The translations under genes and the position numbers were made by a program. From contig URUI01000096.1 in assembly GCA_900551015.1 (NCBI GenBank), positions 1-6,074 on the forward strand: a stretch of DNA of 6,074 bases, given 5' to 3'. Of the stretch, positions 4,836 through 6,074 are shown piece after piece (the stretch's first letter is position 1; every line of letters starts with the position of its first letter). This DNA is from an uncultured Collinsella sp. Lineage in GTDB: Bacteria; Actinomycetota; Coriobacteriia; Coriobacteriales; Coriobacteriaceae. The notes under the pieces are model-generated. The model was not told where the DNA came from. It worked only from the letters and a program-made list of their open reading frames with translations, and ran no database searches.

Positions 4836-6074
4836 ATGGTCGCATTCGATCGCAATCCGCAAGACTTCAAGTATCTGCGCCTGCTGTCGAGACAGTTTCC
4901 CACCGAGCAATCCGCGTTTACCGAGATCATCAACCTCTCGGCCATCCTCAACCTGCCAAAGGGCACTGAGCATTTTATGAGCGACGTGCATGGCGAGTAC
5001 GAAGCCTTTATGCACATCCTCAACAACTGCTCGGGCGTCGTGCGCGAGCATGTCGACGAAATCTTTGGCGAAACGCTCTCCTTTGACGAGAAGGGCGAGC
5101 TGTGCACGCTCATCTACTACCCGCGCGAGAAGATCGAGCTGGTCCGCAGCCGGCGCGAGGACTCGCCCACCTGGTACAAGACGATGCTTGACCAGCTCAT
5201 CATGGTCGCGCGTTCGCTTTCAAGCCGCTACACGCGCTCCAAGGTGCGTAAGGCCATCCCGCGTGATTACGCCTATATCATCGACGAGTTGTTGCACACG
5301 CACCCGGACGAGAACAACTATCGCGTGCGCTATCACGAGCGCATCGTGGAGTCCATCCTGGAGACAGCAAGCGCCGACGATTTTATCGAGTCGCTCGCCT
5401 CGCTCATCAAGCGCCTGGCCGTCGACCACCTGCACCTGGTGGGCGACATCTTCGACCGCGGTGGCGGCGCGGCCAAGATTATGGACCGCCTGCTCACCTA
5501 CCATTCACTCGACATCCAGTGGGGCAACCACGACCTGCTGTGGATGGGCGCTGCGGCCGGTGAGCCCGCCTGCATCGCCACGGTGCTGCGCAACAACCTA
5601 CGCTACGACAACTACGAGATCCTGGAGAACGACTACGGCATCTCGCTGCGTGAGCTTGTCGCCTTTGCCGATGCCACCTACACCGCCGGTGAGTCCATCA
5701 CCCCGCTGATCAAGGCCATCAACGTGCTGCTCTTTAAGCTCGAGGGTCAGATTATCCAGCGCCATCCCGAGTTCGACATGACCGACCGCCTGTTACTCGA
5801 CAAGATCGATCACGACACCGGCACGGTCACGCTCGCCGACGGCAGCGTGTGGCCGCTCACGACCAACGACTTCCCCACCGTCGACCCGGCGGACCCCTAT
5901 ACGCTCACGTCTCAGGAGCAGCACATCATCGACAAGCTCGTGTCCGAGTTTGTCACCGCCGATCACCTGCATCGCCATATCGATTTCCTCTATTCCCACG
6001 GCTCGATGTACAAAGTCGCCAACGGCAACCTGCTGTTCCATGGCTGCGTGCCACTCAACGAAGACGGCACCTTT
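4836..6074 (+). CDS. fbp: Fructose-1,6-bisphosphatase class III, 3'-truncated by the window edge
   Basis: The first 413 residues of a class III fructose-1,6-bisphosphatase, which removes the 1-phosphate from fructose 1,6-bisphosphate in the cytoplasm, a committed step of gluconeogenesis. The frame stays open to the last base, and the family is usually about 640-670 residues, so over a third is missing off the right edge. The start is supported by GGAAGG six bases upstream. This class is built on a calcineurin-like metallophosphoesterase fold, and the metal-binding motifs are all present: SDVHGE (49-54, Asp50 and His52), GDIFDRG (203-209, Asp204, Asp207 and Arg208) and GNHD (230-233). LPKGTEHF (40-47) and ILNNCSGVVRE (61-71) are family signatures, and FHGCVPLNEDGTF (401-413) closes the visible part. 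The usual DRGPG turn reads DRGGG here, a mild change. It is the first gene after a divergent intergenic region and probably has its own promoter; a palindromic element just upstream suggests specific control. Confidence 0.95.
   Translation, partial: MVAFDRNPQDFKYLRLLSRQFPTEQSAFTEIINLSAILNLPKGTEHFMSDVHGEYEAFMHILNNCSGVVREHVDEIFGETLSFDEKGELCTLIYYPREKIELVRSRREDSPTWYKTMLDQLIMVARSLSSRYTRSKVRKAIPRDYAYIIDELLHTHPDENNYRVRYHERIVESILETASADDFIESLASLIKRLAVDHLHLVGDIFDRGGGAAKIMDRLLTYHSLDIQWGNHDLLWMGAAAGEPACIATVLRNNLRYDNYEILENDYGISLRELVAFADATYTAGESITPLIKAINVLLFKLEGQIIQRHPEFDMTDRLLLDKIDHDTGTVTLADGSVWPLTTNDFPTVDPADPYTLTSQEQHIIDKLVSEFVTADHLHRHIDFLYSHGSMYKVANGNLLFHGCVPLNEDGTF

Noticed and set aside
4707..5113. 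Overlapping minus-strand frames of 114 and 126 codons opposite the start of fbp
   Set aside because: They lie antisense to conserved fbp codons, including the SDVHGE metal motif, and show no independent coding signal.
4990..5709. Plus-strand frame of 239 codons within fbp
   Set aside because: A different phase of the fbp gene, giving a Thr/Arg/Ser-rich low-complexity product; the fbp frame carries the real motifs.
1..6074. CRISPR array, tRNA or rRNA gene, insertion sequence, phage or defence genes
   Set aside because: No regularly spaced repeats, no tRNA-like cloverleaf sequence, no transposase or integrase motifs, and no toxin or nuclease families were seen on either strand.

Overview
The window looks like chromosomal DNA of a high-GC gut actinobacterium of the class Coriobacteriia, most likely Collinsella or a close relative. 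This rests on strongly GC-biased third codon positions, an apparently leaderless gene start, extended -10 promoters, and protein sequences that read like Coriobacteriia versions of their families. The genus assignment is inference from recognition, not a database result. The exception is the first ~130 bases, which read on the minus strand as an internal piece of a Bacteroidetes-type glycerol-3-phosphate dehydrogenase. They abut a headless class I (methionyl-type) tRNA ligase gene, so the left edge is most simply a chimeric contig end or assembly join.

Layout: 1-~130 (-), gpsA-like fragment; ~127-927 (+), 3' part of a MetRS-like class I tRNA ligase gene entering directly at its KMSKS-type loop; 964-2067 (+), RsmB/NOP-family RNA m5C methyltransferase, probably co-transcribed with the ligase; 2092-2262 (-), a convergent 56-residue single-pass membrane protein; 2263-2452, a divergent intergenic region with a promoter candidate at each end and a GC-rich hairpin between; 2453-3544 (+), a conserved TIM-barrel-type protein of unknown function with a long acidic N-terminal extension and no Shine-Dalgarno sequence; 3556-3593, a clear rho-independent terminator; 3625-4515 (-), a DegV/FakB-family fatty-acid-binding protein; 4516-4835, a comparatively AT-rich divergent intergenic region with a strong inverted repeat; 4836-6074 (+), the first 413 residues of a class III fructose-1,6-bisphosphatase that runs off the right edge.

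The intact genes are housekeeping in character: translation and RNA modification on the left, lipid handling and gluconeogenesis on the right. They form separate short transcription units and not one pathway. I find no CRISPR array, insertion sequence, prophage, toxin-antitoxin pair, defence island or RNA gene, and nothing that I would call a new system. The items most worth a second look are the chimeric left junction, the unknown TIM-barrel gene with its likely leaderless start, the small membrane protein, and the palindromic control region in front of fbp.
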